DNA of 64,000 nt, from contig CAWCVJ010000001.1 of assembly GCA_963799065.1 (NCBI GenBank), positions 372,001 to 436,000 on the forward strand, in the 5' to 3' direction. The stretch comes from JAJPHW01 sp963799065. Lineage in GTDB: Bacteria; Acidobacteriota; Terriglobia; Terriglobales; Acidobacteriaceae. The translations under genes and the position numbers were made by a program. Below, in pieces: positions 42,784 through 51,943 of this stretch. The first letter of the stretch is position 1, and every line of letters begins with the position of its first letter. The notes under the pieces are model-generated. The model searched no databases and was not told the origin of the DNA. It worked only from the letters and a program-made list of their open reading frames with translations.

Positions 42784-43722
42784 ATGACTATGGAGAACAC
42801 ACGCAAAGTTGTGATCATCGGCTCCGGTTGCGCGGGACATACCGCCGCGATTTATGCGGCCCGCGCCAACTTGAAGCCGCTGGTGATCGAAGGGCACGAA
42901 CCCGGAGGACAGCTCTCGCTGACCACGCTGGTCGAGAATTTTCCTGGATTTCCGGACGGAATTCAGGGGCCGGAATTGATCGAGAACATGCGGCGGCAGG
43001 CGACTCGCTTCGGCGCCGAATATCGACTCGGTCACATCACACATGCGGATTTGTCCAAGCGACCGTTCGCTCTAACCGTTGGTAAAGAAACAGTTCACGC
43101 CGATACCTTAATTATTGCCAGCGGCGCCAGCGCCCGCTGGCTCGGATTGCCCAGCGAGCAGGCGCTGATCGGCCACGGTGTTTCGTCGTGCGCGACTTGC
43201 GACGGATTTTTCTTCTCAGGCAAGGACATTGCCGTGATTGGCGGCGGAGACTCGGCCATGGAAGAAGCTACGTTTCTGACCCGCTTTGCCTCGAAGGTTA
43301 CGGTGATTCATCGCAGCGATCAATTTCGCGCCTCGAAGATCATGCTGGACCGGGCCAAGGCGAATCCCAAAGTCGAGTTCTTGACCGATACGATCGTCGA
43401 AGATGTGCTTGACCCCTCGGTGAAAGAAGTGACCGCACTGCAATTGAAACACGGGAAGACTGGCCGCCAGTGGGCTCTGCCCGTAAGCGCGATGTTCCTG
43501 GGCATCGGTCACATCCCCAACGCGAAGATGTTTGGCAGGCAACTCGATACTGACGCGGACGGGTATCTCAAAACCACCGATTACGTGCGAACGAAAGTTC
43601 CCGGAGTATTTGCTTGCGGCGACGTGCAGGATCGCAGGTTCCGCCAGGCGATCACCGCGGCCGGATCGGGCTGCATGGCGGCGCTGGAAGTAGAAAAGTT
43701 TCTCGAAGAAGAAGGGCTGTAA
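42784..43722 (+). CDS. trxB: Thioredoxin reductase
   Basis: A 312-residue FAD/NADPH enzyme that reduces thioredoxin. The FAD-binding GSGCAGHTAAIYAARA lies near residue 13, the redox pair is C136-A-T-C139 (SCATCDGFF), the NADPH-binding GGGDSAMEEA follows, and the C-terminal FAD motif GVFACGDVQDRRFRQAITAAG is present. All elements are intact. It may serve the exported thioredoxin-fold proteins elsewhere in the window, but no direct link is visible. Confidence 0.96.
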   Translation: MTMENTRKVVIIGSGCAGHTAAIYAARANLKPLVIEGHEPGGQLSLTTLVENFPGFPDGIQGPELIENMRRQATRFGAEYRLGHITHADLSKRPFALTVGKETVHADTLIIASGASARWLGLPSEQALIGHGVSSCATCDGFFFSGKDIAVIGGGDSAMEEATFLTRFASKVTVIHRSDQFRASKIMLDRAKANPKVEFLTDTIVEDVLDPSVKEVTALQLKHGKTGRQWALPVSAMFLGIGHIPNAKMFGRQLDTDADGYLKTTDYVRTKVPGVFACGDVQDRRFRQAITAAGSGCMAALEVEKFLEEEGL

Positions 43723-43751
43723 GAGTCTTTCTAGAAATCGGGAGGAGTGGC

Positions 43752-44012
43752 GTGGCGAAGACTGTTTGTACCCATCTGAATACGATTCGCGAGGTCACTC
43801 CGAGCGGCGACGGTTGCAAAGAGTGCCTGGAAATGGGTGACACATGGGTTCATCTACGGCTGTGCCTGGAATGCGGCCACGTCGGCTGCTGCGATTCTTC
43901 TAAGAATAAGCATGCGACAAAGCACTTCCATCACACGAAGCACCTGATTATCCAATCCTTCGAGCCCGGAGAAGAGTGGCGCTGGTGCTACGTGGACGAA
44001 ATATTTCTCTAA
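43752..44012 (+). CDS. UBP-type zinc-finger protein
   Basis: An 86-residue protein from the GTG at 43752 (GGAGGA just upstream). It is a single UBP-type zinc finger: CTHLNTI, CKECLEMGDTWVHLRLCLECGHVGCCDSS and HATKHFHHTKH carry the Cys/His set. In eukaryotes such fingers bind ubiquitin C-termini; bacterial versions are poorly characterised and may bind other tails or just fold around zinc. It follows trxB closely and may be cotranscribed. Confidence 0.88.
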   Translation: MAKTVCTHLNTIREVTPSGDGCKECLEMGDTWVHLRLCLECGHVGCCDSSKNKHATKHFHHTKHLIIQSFEPGEEWRWCYVDEIFL

Positions 44013-44210
44013 TGTCCCGAAAAGCTTTCCGATGAACCTCTGTGCAGCCTCGGCCTCTCTGTGTTTGAGTTTCTTGTCCTACCAAAACCTGAAACGCGGG
44101 ATTAAAGAGTAAGTCCGCCACATCGGAACTTTGGTAACAACTCATAGGTGCCCGCATTGTTACACTTTTGTGCCCTACACTTACCGCAGGCGCGTGTCTA
44201 GTATGGATCC

Positions 44211-44546
44211 ATGTGGCGCCTCTGGAACTTCAGTACTCCGATGATGGTGTGTTTATTCGCCGCGGCAAATCCCGTCTCGGGGCAACAGTCCGCATCCCCG
44301 TCAATGAGGAAAGTGGTCAACCGTGTGGCCCCGGAATATCCCTCTTTGGCCCGACAAATCCATGTACAAGGTAGTGTGCGGTTACTCGCAGTGGTGGAGC
44401 CGGATGGTCACGTCAAGGCGGTCGAAGTGAAGGGCGGCAATCCTGTGCTGGCCCAGGCGGCGGTCTCGGCGGTCGAGAAATGGAAGTACGAACCTGCTGG
44501 GCACGAGACCGACGAGGCCGTCGAAATGCAGTTCGATCCTCAATAG
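44211..44546 (+). CDS. TonB C-terminal-domain protein
   Basis: A 111-residue protein with a signal peptide (PMMVCLFAAANPVSGQ) and a TonB C-terminal domain: NRVAPEYPSLARQIHVQGSV, then VVEPDGHVKAVEVKGG and AVSAVEKWKYEPA. There is no Pro-rich or inner-membrane anchor, so it is not a complete energy transducer. Such minimal versions are common in this lineage and of unknown role. No ExbB/ExbD is nearby. Confidence 0.85.
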   Translation: MWRLWNFSTPMMVCLFAAANPVSGQQSASPSMRKVVNRVAPEYPSLARQIHVQGSVRLLAVVEPDGHVKAVEVKGGNPVLAQAAVSAVEKWKYEPAGHETDEAVEMQFDPQ

Positions 44547-44653
44547 CGACACTCGCCCGCGTCGCAAATCCTGCCGTTTGTGATAAAACACTGTGTGAGC
44601 CTCTTGTTTTCTTGCCGCTTATTCATTTCTCGCGACCCTCTTGAGGCGTACCC

Positions 44654-45577
44654 ATGCTGAGAGCGCTGTTTATCTCTCTCTCGGAGAGCCACTCCCTTCG
44701 GTCGGTCGCGGAACGGTCGGTGATGGGACAGAAGTTTTCCAGTCGCTTCGTGGCTGGCACCGCTGTCGAGGATGCGCTTCGAGCCGCGCAAGCTGTCAAT
44801 GAAAGCGGACAATCGGTTTCCGTCGACAATCTTGGCGAGAATGTCACGAATGCCGAAGAAGCGCGCCGCAGCGCCGCACTCTACCACCAAATGCTTGACG
44901 AAATCGGAGCTCGCAAGCTCGACGCTAACGTCAGCCTAAAACTTACCCACATGGGTCTCGATGTAGATGAAAACCTGGCCCGCGAACTGGTAAAAGGTTT
45001 AGTGGCGAAGGCAGCCGCGATGACGCCGCGCAATTTTGTGCGTATCGATATGGAGGGTTCGCCCTACACGCAGCGCACTCTCGACTTCGTGCACGAGTTG
45101 CATCGCCAGCCCGGAAATCGGGGATGCGTCGGCGCGGTCATTCAGTCTTATATGCGGCGATCCGAGAGCGACGTGGCAGCGTTGCTCTCGGAGGGTATTC
45201 GGATTCGACTATGCAAAGGAGCCTACAAAGAGCCTGCGGAGTTGGCGTTTCAACAAAAGTCCGAAGTGAACGCGAACTATGTGAGGCTGATGAAGACGCT
45301 TATGAAAAGCGGCGTCTACCATGGCCTCGCCACGCACGACGAAACCATCATCCATGCAGCCCAGGATTTTGCCACCCGGGAGAAGCTTGACCGCAACAAC
45401 TTCGAATTCCAGATGCTCTACGGAATTCGCCGCGACTTACAGCAGAATCTGGTTCACGAAGGCTGGCGTATGAGAGTGTACATTCCCTTCGGAACGGAGT
45501 GGTATCCGTATTTCATGCGGAGATTGGCCGAGCGACCGGCCAACGCGCTCTTTGTGGCAAAGAATTTGTTTCGCTGA
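44654..45577 (+). CDS. Proline dehydrogenase
   Basis: A 307-residue FAD enzyme oxidising proline to pyrroline-5-carboxylate. The TIM-barrel signatures are present: ANVSLKLTHMGLD, VRIDMEGSPYT, IRLCKGAYKEP, LATHDE, EFQMLYGIR and VYIPFGTEWYPYFMRRLAERP. The length matches the stand-alone (PutB-type) form. P5C dehydrogenase is not in the window, so the rest of the pathway lies elsewhere. Confidence 0.95.
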   Translation: MLRALFISLSESHSLRSVAERSVMGQKFSSRFVAGTAVEDALRAAQAVNESGQSVSVDNLGENVTNAEEARRSAALYHQMLDEIGARKLDANVSLKLTHMGLDVDENLARELVKGLVAKAAAMTPRNFVRIDMEGSPYTQRTLDFVHELHRQPGNRGCVGAVIQSYMRRSESDVAALLSEGIRIRLCKGAYKEPAELAFQQKSEVNANYVRLMKTLMKSGVYHGLATHDETIIHAAQDFATREKLDRNNFEFQMLYGIRRDLQQNLVHEGWRMRVYIPFGTEWYPYFMRRLAERPANALFVAKNLFR

Positions 45578-45583
45578 CCGAAC

Positions 45584-46213
45584 TCAAGGCTGCGGGGCAC
45601 TTGAAGCGGAGGGCGCCAGCGGCAGCTTGGTCGCGCCATCCAGAATGCCTCGCTCTTCCGGCGAGAACCGCGACTTGTAGTCGTCCGAGTTGATGGCTCG
45701 TTGCCGCGCATCGGGGGGCATGGCCCGCAATGCACCCACGGCACTACGGACTGCCTGTTGCCGATCCGGAGGAAGGCTCTGCATCTGCCCGTGCAGCTGC
45801 CGCGCCTGATTTTTCTGCTCCGGTGTCAGGTGCTCCCAAGTTTCCATGCGGTTCAGTATGCGCTGCTGTTCTTCCGGAGGGCGGCTATTAAAATGATCCA
45901 ACCGGTTGCGTAACTGTTGCTGCCGCTCCGGGGGAAGGCGGCGAAACTGCGGATCGTTTTCGAGGGCTCTCCGTTGCTGCTCCGGCGGCAAGGTGCGATG
46001 CTGTTGCAACCATTGCCCCGCATGAGCCTGTTGTTGCGCCCGCATCTGCGCCTGGTGCTGTTGTTGCGCCGGCCGTTGTGGGCCAGGTCGATATTGGGAT
46101 TGCCGATATTGCAAGGGCCGATATTGCCCAGCGAGAGACGCGACGGGGCCAGCCAGCACGAGACTCAAGCCGGCCACCACCGTCAGCGCTGCTCTTAACC
46201 TCACGCGCAACAT
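45584..46213 (-). CDS. Exported DUF3106 protein with Pro-Pro repeats
   Basis: A 209-residue exported protein with a signal peptide (LTVVAGLSLVLAGPVASLAG), then a Gln/Arg/Pro-rich linker and repeats of about 20 residues built on LPPExQQxxxxRL: LPPEQQRRALEN, LPPERQQQLRNRL, RPPEEQQRILNRM, LTPEQKNQARQL, LPPDRQQAVRSAV. This is the DUF3106 pattern. Its helical hairpin form recalls CpxP/Zra-like envelope sensors, though this is inference. It is the third gene of a sigma/anti-sigma unit. Confidence 0.82.
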   Translation of the reverse strand: MLRVRLRAALTVVAGLSLVLAGPVASLAGQYRPLQYRQSQYRPGPQRPAQQQHQAQMRAQQQAHAGQWLQQHRTLPPEQQRRALENDPQFRRLPPERQQQLRNRLDHFNSRPPEEQQRILNRMETWEHLTPEQKNQARQLHGQMQSLPPDRQQAVRSAVGALRAMPPDARQRAINSDDYKSRFSPEERGILDGATKLPLAPSASSAPQP

Positions 46214-46283
46214 GCTCTCCCCTTGACATCTCGCTACGCTAGTCGAGCGAAACTTGTTTTGTGCGAACTTCTTCCGACCCAGC

Positions 46284-46748
46284 TTACGGATTGGCGTTCA
46301 CGTCCTGTTGTACTTGCAAATCGTCCAGCAAATCGAAATTCGAATAAAGGTCGTTGTTCTTGTCCAAGGCCTGCAAGTCGCCCACGGCAGTGCCTGGCTC
46401 AATTTGAGCGACCGGCTGCCGCGCTTCGTCGCCAGTGTGAAACAGACTAATCCCCGCAACCATCGCCACGGCCAGAGACAACGCTAACGCAGGCTTGCGG
46501 AACCATTGCAACCAGCCTTGCGCCGGCTTCGCCATTTCCTCGCGCAGACGCGCATTCAAGCGCGTATCGAAATAAGGTGATGGCTCGGGCGTCTGCCACT
46601 CGTCCAGCAGCGCCATCGTCTGACGAAATTGATTTAACTCCGCGGCACAGCTCGCACACGCTTCCACGTGCTGCGTTGCCTCCGCAGGGGCCGGGCTCAG
46701 GTCAAGAGCCAGTTCCGGCAGTAATTCTTTCATATCATTGCACTTCAT
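46284..46748 (-). CDS. Anti-sigma factor, zf-HC2 type
   Basis: A 154-residue membrane protein. An N-terminal zinc motif (HVEACASC) follows a short acidic region, then a membrane span near residue 88 (ALALSLAVAMVAGISLF) and a polar tail ending DVNANP. It should hold the sigma factor encoded 23 bases upstream inactive. The tail is short compared with the anti-sigma at 24067, suggesting a different signal. Confidence 0.9.
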   Translation of the reverse strand: MKCNDMKELLPELALDLSPAPAEATQHVEACASCAAELNQFRQTMALLDEWQTPEPSPYFDTRLNARLREEMAKPAQGWLQWFRKPALALSLAVAMVAGISLFHTGDEARQPVAQIEPGTAVGDLQALDKNNDLYSNFDLLDDLQVQQDVNANP

Positions 46749-46771
46749 ATTCGTTCCTACTTTCCCGCCCT

Positions 46772-47533
46772 CTACAAATACTGTTTCAGTTGTACCCGCA
46801 ACGTTTCGTACGCGCGGAATAAAAGTGACTTGGTCGCTGATTCACTTAGCTTTAACACCTTCGCGATCTGCTTGTAATCCATCTGCTGATATTTGTGCAT
46901 GATCACAGCTATGCGCTGCCGTTCCGGTAAATCCTGCACATGCTGCCGGATCGCGGCCAGCCGCTCGCGCCGTACAATCGATTCTTCGGCGCTGACTGAG
47001 GAGTCGGCGATATCCATGGTCAGGCCGGTTTCCTCGTTCGGCTCATCCAGGCTTACCGTATTTTCTGGCCGGTCGTGCTTTGTGTCCCGGGCATGATTCA
47101 CTGCCAGATTGCTGGCGATTCGATAGAGCCAAGTCGTAAACTTGGCGCTGGCCTCGTAATTTTCACGCGACCGATAAACGCGCAGAAAAACTTCCTGCGC
47201 CAAATCCTCGGCCGCTGCCGAGTTATGGCACATGCGGTACATAAAACTCACCATCGGACGGCGATACTTTTGTACCAGATAATCGAACGCGCCCTGGTCG
47301 CCGGCCTTTACCCGCAACATAACCCCGGCGTCGGTTTCAACTTCCGCGCCGAGCCCGGCGGCTTGGGCGTCGCCCGCCCCGCCTGCAACCGCCAGAAAGC
47401 CACGATTAATGGCAATGCTGCTCACATCAGTTTCAACCCCGTCCCCCTGCAAAAGTTGCGGGCCGGAGTCCGGTGGTGTGGGCTCGGTTTCGGGCTGAGG
47501 GCGATTGGTTGCGGGGGTGAATTTACTCGGCAT
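46772..47533 (-). CDS. ECF RNA polymerase sigma factor (RpoE-like)
   Basis: A 253-residue sigma factor with an N-terminal extension of about 70 residues rich in Pro and Glu (PATNRPQPETEPTPPDSGPQ), absent from typical ECF factors. Region 2 contains YLVQKYRRPMVSFMYRMCHN and AAEDLAQEVFLRVYR. Region 4 contains LPERQRIAVIMHKYQQMDYKQIAK. It is the head of a sigma/anti-sigma/DUF3106 unit. The extension could be an artefact of start choice, but an internal ATG is not obvious before region 2. Confidence 0.92.
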   Translation of the reverse strand: MPSKFTPATNRPQPETEPTPPDSGPQLLQGDGVETDVSSIAINRGFLAVAGGAGDAQAAGLGAEVETDAGVMLRVKAGDQGAFDYLVQKYRRPMVSFMYRMCHNSAAAEDLAQEVFLRVYRSRENYEASAKFTTWLYRIASNLAVNHARDTKHDRPENTVSLDEPNEETGLTMDIADSSVSAEESIVRRERLAAIRQHVQDLPERQRIAVIMHKYQQMDYKQIAKVLKLSESATKSLLFRAYETLRVQLKQYL

Positions 47534-47633
47534 CTCGAATGAAAATTAGGCCGCGACCGCCCGGTTATGTTGGCCGCTGGGAGTAGGCTATCACGGCAGG
47601 CGGCGGAAGGGCAGACGCGAAAAGTTGTGGATT

Positions 47634-47642
47634 TGCTACAAT
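47634..47642 (+). promoter_or_regulatory. Extended -10 promoter of tRNA-Val
   Basis: TGC followed by TACAAT (five of six), ending 23 bases before the tRNA. The -35 region is poor, so the TGn extension probably compensates. Confidence 0.5.
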
Positions 47643-47665
47643 GTAGCCTCCGCCAGCAAGACCGT

Positions 47666-47740
47666 GGGCGCTTAACTCAGCGGTAGAGTGCCACCTTCAC
47701 ACGGTGGAAGTCGTAGGTTCAAGTCCTACAGCGCCCACCA
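47666..47740 (+). tRNA. tRNA-Val (anticodon CAC), CCA encoded
   Basis: A complete cloverleaf: the acceptor GGGCGCT pairs with AGCGCCC, the D-stem is ACTC/GAGT, the anticodon stem CCACC/GGTGG has loop TTCACAC, and the T-stem GTAGG/CCTAC has loop TTCAAGT. The anticodon CAC reads GUG (Val). The 3' CCA is encoded at 47738-47740. It is single-copy and not in a tRNA cluster. Confidence 0.97.
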
Positions 47741-47964
47741 TCCACGCTCAACCACCTCACTCCATTGTTACGAGAGTAACGGCCGTGGATTTGTGGCGCG
47801 GTTTCCTTGGGACGTATAAGAACCGATAAGAGTAACGACGAGAAAAGATTGTCGGCATACATCTCGGTTGCGGTACCCTGAATCCATCCTGAGAAAGTAC
47901 AACCTGATTGGTGTCCAGGTAATTTCTGCCGATAGCACAACTTTATGAGCCGAGGTGTGTTCTA

Positions 47965-50900
47965 GTGACCACTGTGACCAAAACTCTTTCCCTCCTGGCA
48001 ATTCTTGGCCTGGGTTTAACCGCTTGGGCTGACGACGGCAGTGCCGCTCCGGATCGCATCTTGCGACCGATTTCCTCATCGGAAGTCGCCGCGGTCGCCG
48101 GAACCCAGCCTTCCGGGGCGCTTACAATAAACGATCAAGGCCGCCTGTCGTCGACTCGAACTCTGGCAGGCGTAACCATGGTGTTTCGCCGCTCCCCGGA
48201 GCAGCAGCGGGAACTCGATCAGCTTTTGGCCGCGCAGCAGGATAAGACATCGCCGCAGTACCACCAGTGGCTGACACCCGACCAATTCGCAGCTCGCTTC
48301 GGGCTGTCGCCGAATGACGTGAACCAAGTCAAGTTGTGGCTGGAGTCGCAGGGGCTGACCATCACGCGGACTTCTCGATCGCGCACCGAAATCACCTTCT
48401 CCGGGACCGTTGGCCAGGTGGAATCGGCGCTGCACACCGAGATGCACCAGTATCTGGTGAACGGTGAGACGCACTACGCCAATGCGACTCCGGTTTCGGT
48501 GCCTGTGGCGATTTCTGGTGTAGTCATGGGTTTCCGCAATCTGGACAACTTTCATCCCAAACCGCACTACCGGGTTAATCCGCACTTTACTTCCAATATT
48601 TCCGGAAACCACTTCGTCGTGCCCGACGATTTTGCCACGATTTACGATTTGCAATCGCTCTACGCCGCCGGACTCGACGGTAGCGGCGAATCGATTGTGG
48701 TGGTCGGTCAAAGCACCATCTCGTTGACCGACATCGACGAATTCCGCGCGGCAGCGAATTTGCCGACGAATAGTCCTGCGTTAACTCTGGTTCCGGGTAC
48801 GGGGGTGGCGACCGAATGTTCCGGCGACGAAACCGAATCCGACCTGGACGTAGAGTGGTCAGGAGGCGTGGCCAAGAATGCCAATGTGAATTTCGTTTAC
48901 GTTGGGCTCGCCGCGGGGGACGCGTGCAGTGCCCGGACTTACAGCGCATTCGATGCGTTGGTCTATGCGATCGATCAGAATCTGGCGCCTGTCATCAGCA
49001 TCAGTTATGGCCTATGTGAGCCGCAGTTCACGCTGGCCTCAGCACAGAGTGTGCAACTGTCCGTGCAACAAGGCAACGCGCAGGGTCAGACCGTGGTTGC
49101 GGCCGCAGGCGACTCGGGCGCGGCCGACTGCGATTATCAGGTAACGTCCGCGACGCAGGGTCTCGCCGTGGATGTGCCCGCCGCGATTCCTGAAGTTACA
49201 GGATTGGGCGGAAGCGAATTTTTCGGCGACCCCGGCAGTTTACAGACGACGACATACTGGAATGCCACCAACGACTCCGATATGGGCTCGGCAATTCAGT
49301 ACATTCCAGAGGAAGGCTGGAACGATACCTCGCAGTCTTTGGCGGATGGCGGGGATTTGGCCGCGGGCGGCGGAGGTTCCAGTACTTTTTTCAGCAAACC
49401 AACCTGGCAAACAGGCGTTGGCGTTCCAACCGCGAACCACCGATACGTTCCGGACATCGCATTGAATGCCTCACCGTTCCATGATGCCTATTTGATCTGT
49501 TCGCAGGACTACTACCTTAGCGGCGGCAACAGCGGCGTCACCACCTGCGTCAACGGATTTAGAGACAGCAGCGGTGATTTGGCTGCGATCGGTGGCACGT
49601 CGGCGGCTGCCCCTAGTTTCGCGGGAGTCTTGGCGATCATCAACCAGGGCACAAAGGGCAGTCAGGGAAATGCCAATACTACGCTCTATTCGATCTCGGC
49701 GAGCCATCCTACCGCGTTCCACGATATTACAACGGGTAACAACATCGTGCCCTGTACGCAAGGGTCCACGAATTGCCCGGGTACCGCGCCCTTTCAATTC
49801 GGCTATTCCGCTGGCACGGGTTACGACGAAGTGACGGGCTTGGGCTCGATCGACGGGGGTTTACTCGCATTAAACTGGCCCCAGTTCAGCGAGACCACAT
49901 TCACGCTGAGTGCTCCCAGTCCACCTTCGCTGAGCCTGAATAGCGGTGCTTCTGGAAATTCCGTATATACATTAGCCAGCACCAATGGATTTGCTGGAGC
50001 GGTGGCTCTAGCTTGCGGAGGTCTGACATCCGCGGGGATTACCTGCTCGATGACTCCCACATCTCTTACCTTAAGCAACACGGTCACAAGCGGTACTTCA
50101 ACTTTGGATGTCATCACCTCGGGGAGTACGCCAGCGGGAACCTACTCGATCCCAGTTACGGCTTCTTTCGGCACCGTAAATTTGGAGAGCGATCTGGCAT
50201 TGACCGTGACCGCCCCCTTTACGATCACGCCGGGATCTGCAATTACTGAAGCGGGTTCCGGGACCGGCACATCGACCTTCACGATAGCTTCGACGGTGGG
50301 CTTCAGCGGCATGATCGCTTTGTCATGCAATCCATCGGTCTCGACGCTTTCTTGTTCCTTCAGCCCCTCGTCGGTCACATTAAGTGGCACAACCACGAGT
50401 GCCACATCGGTTTTGACCGTTAACAGCGGCTCTACCCCTACGGGCACTTACTCGGTGACGGGCAGCGCGACCTCCGGTTCGGTGGTTCAAACGGGGTCGG
50501 TTAACGTTACCGTTACTCCACCGTTTCTGGTGAACACGCCGTCGCCTGCCACGATCTCGGTTGCGGCGGGCGGCTCCGGGACTTCTACGATTACCATCGC
50601 TGCGGCAACCGGCAGCAACTTTAGCGGGACGGTCAATCTCGCGTGCAATCCATCTTCGGCTATCTCAGGAATCAGCTGTACGATGGATCCGGCGTCGGTG
50701 ACGCTCAGCAGCACCACGACCAGCGCGACTTCCACGCTGACGGTGGTCACGACGGCGGCGAGTACGTCGAAGCGACAGCCTCCATCGACTGAATTCCGCT
50801 GGATGGCGGCGAGTGGCGGCATCATGGCGGGAGTATTTTTGTTGGGAGTGCCGCGCAGACGGCGCGGTACGGCGATGCTTGGGTTGCTCGTATTCGCCTT

Positions 50901-51045
50901 TTTGGCGACGGGCCTGGCGTGCGGCGGCGGAGGGCCGACTCCGGTGACGACGCCGGGCACACCTTCGGGAAACTACACCATTACGATTACCGCGACCAAC
51001 GGAAGCAACGCGCTACAGACCACGGTGAACTTGACGGTGCAGTAG
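47965..51045 (+). CDS. S53 (sedolisin/kumamolisin) peptidase with C-terminal Ig-like region
   Basis: A 1026-residue exported acid-type serine-carboxyl protease. It has a signal peptide, then a pro-kumamolisin activation domain (about 55-190), then a catalytic domain with Glu291 and Asp295 (ESDLDVEWSGG), Ser546 (GGTSAAAPSFAG) and a C-terminal calcium-type motif (YDEVTGLGSID). About four Ig-like repeats follow. Near residue 950 come a hydrophobic segment (AASGGIMAGVFLLGV), RRRR, a second hydrophobic stretch ending AC, then a partial Ig-like strand. This C-terminal arrangement recurs in Acidobacteriota and may anchor the protein. The start is GTG at 47965. Confidence 0.9.
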   Translation: MTTVTKTLSLLAILGLGLTAWADDGSAAPDRILRPISSSEVAAVAGTQPSGALTINDQGRLSSTRTLAGVTMVFRRSPEQQRELDQLLAAQQDKTSPQYHQWLTPDQFAARFGLSPNDVNQVKLWLESQGLTITRTSRSRTEITFSGTVGQVESALHTEMHQYLVNGETHYANATPVSVPVAISGVVMGFRNLDNFHPKPHYRVNPHFTSNISGNHFVVPDDFATIYDLQSLYAAGLDGSGESIVVVGQSTISLTDIDEFRAAANLPTNSPALTLVPGTGVATECSGDETESDLDVEWSGGVAKNANVNFVYVGLAAGDACSARTYSAFDALVYAIDQNLAPVISISYGLCEPQFTLASAQSVQLSVQQGNAQGQTVVAAAGDSGAADCDYQVTSATQGLAVDVPAAIPEVTGLGGSEFFGDPGSLQTTTYWNATNDSDMGSAIQYIPEEGWNDTSQSLADGGDLAAGGGGSSTFFSKPTWQTGVGVPTANHRYVPDIALNASPFHDAYLICSQDYYLSGGNSGVTTCVNGFRDSSGDLAAIGGTSAAAPSFAGVLAIINQGTKGSQGNANTTLYSISASHPTAFHDITTGNNIVPCTQGSTNCPGTAPFQFGYSAGTGYDEVTGLGSIDGGLLALNWPQFSETTFTLSAPSPPSLSLNSGASGNSVYTLASTNGFAGAVALACGGLTSAGITCSMTPTSLTLSNTVTSGTSTLDVITSGSTPAGTYSIPVTASFGTVNLESDLALTVTAPFTITPGSAITEAGSGTGTSTFTIASTVGFSGMIALSCNPSVSTLSCSFSPSSVTLSGTTTSATSVLTVNSGSTPTGTYSVTGSATSGSVVQTGSVNVTVTPPFLVNTPSPATISVAAGGSGTSTITIAAATGSNFSGTVNLACNPSSAISGISCTMDPASVTLSSTTTSATSTLTVVTTAASTSKRQPPSTEFRWMAASGGIMAGVFLLGVPRRRRGTAMLGLLVFAFLATGLACGGGGPTPVTTPGTPSGNYTITITATNGSNALQTTVNLTVQ

Positions 51046-51135
51046 GCGGACGTTCAGGGGTAGATCGTGTGGCGTGTCCGCCCCACACAGACGTGTGGCG
51101 TGACTTTTCCTCGGCGGCGCGTTTAGCATAGCGAC

Positions 51136-51912
51136 ATGCGCTGCTCGTTATTGCTACTGCTCTGTTTTTTTGTTCTTGCCGTGTCGTCTTTTGCTCAGAC
51201 TCTAACCGTCGCCGCTGCGGCCGACTTGCAATTCGCGTTGCAAGATGTTGCGCAGCGCTTCGAGCAATCGAGCGGCAGCAAAGTGAAGCTGATTTTTGGT
51301 TCGTCGGGCAATTTTGCCACGCAGATCGAAAATGGAGCGCCCTTCGATATTTTCTTTTCGGCGGACGAAGGCTATCCCAAGAAGCTTGATTCCGACGGAT
51401 TGATTGTTCCGGGCAGCATCTATCATTATGCGTCCGGCAAGATCGTTCTGTGGACGACCAAGGACAGTAAGCTCGATGTAAGCCGCGGACTTGATCTGCT
51501 ACTCGATCCCACGGTGAAGAAGATTGCCATTGCCGACGCTAGTCATGCGCCCTATGGCAAGGCAGCAGTCGAAGCGCTCAAACATGCCGGACTTTACGAC
51601 AAAGTTTCGTCCAAGTTCGTGATTGGCGAGAATATTTCGCAGACGGCCAATTTTGCGGCGTCGGGCGCGGCGGATGTGGGCATCATTGCGCTGTCACTTG
51701 CCTTGGCGCCGCAACTCAGCGAGAAGGGATCGTACTGGCTGATTCCGGAACAGGATTATTCTCCGATCGAGCAAGCCGCGGCGATTCTAAAGTCTTCGCA
51801 TCAGCGGGAACTGGCTGCTCGGTTTCTTAAGTTTATGCAGAGTCCGGAGATTGCCGATTTGATGCACCGCTACGGATTCTCACTGCCGGCAGCGCCTGCG
51901 ACTAGCAAGTAA
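51136..51912 (+). CDS. modA: Molybdate-binding protein of ABC transporter (ModA)
   Basis: A 258-residue periplasmic binding protein with a signal peptide (LLLLCFFVLAVSSFAQ) and the ModA pattern: AAADLQFALQDVAQRFEQ, KLIFGSSGNFATQIENGAPFDIFFSADE and ADVGIIALSLALAP. The family binds molybdate or tungstate. No ModB or ModC lies in the window, so it either works with a distant transporter or is an orphan. Confidence 0.9.
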   Translation: MRCSLLLLLCFFVLAVSSFAQTLTVAAAADLQFALQDVAQRFEQSSGSKVKLIFGSSGNFATQIENGAPFDIFFSADEGYPKKLDSDGLIVPGSIYHYASGKIVLWTTKDSKLDVSRGLDLLLDPTVKKIAIADASHAPYGKAAVEALKHAGLYDKVSSKFVIGENISQTANFAASGAADVGIIALSLALAPQLSEKGSYWLIPEQDYSPIEQAAAILKSSHQRELAARFLKFMQSPEIADLMHRYGFSLPAAPATSK

Positions 51913-51943
51913 ACCTTTTCCCCGCTGGGCCGATAGCATAGAG

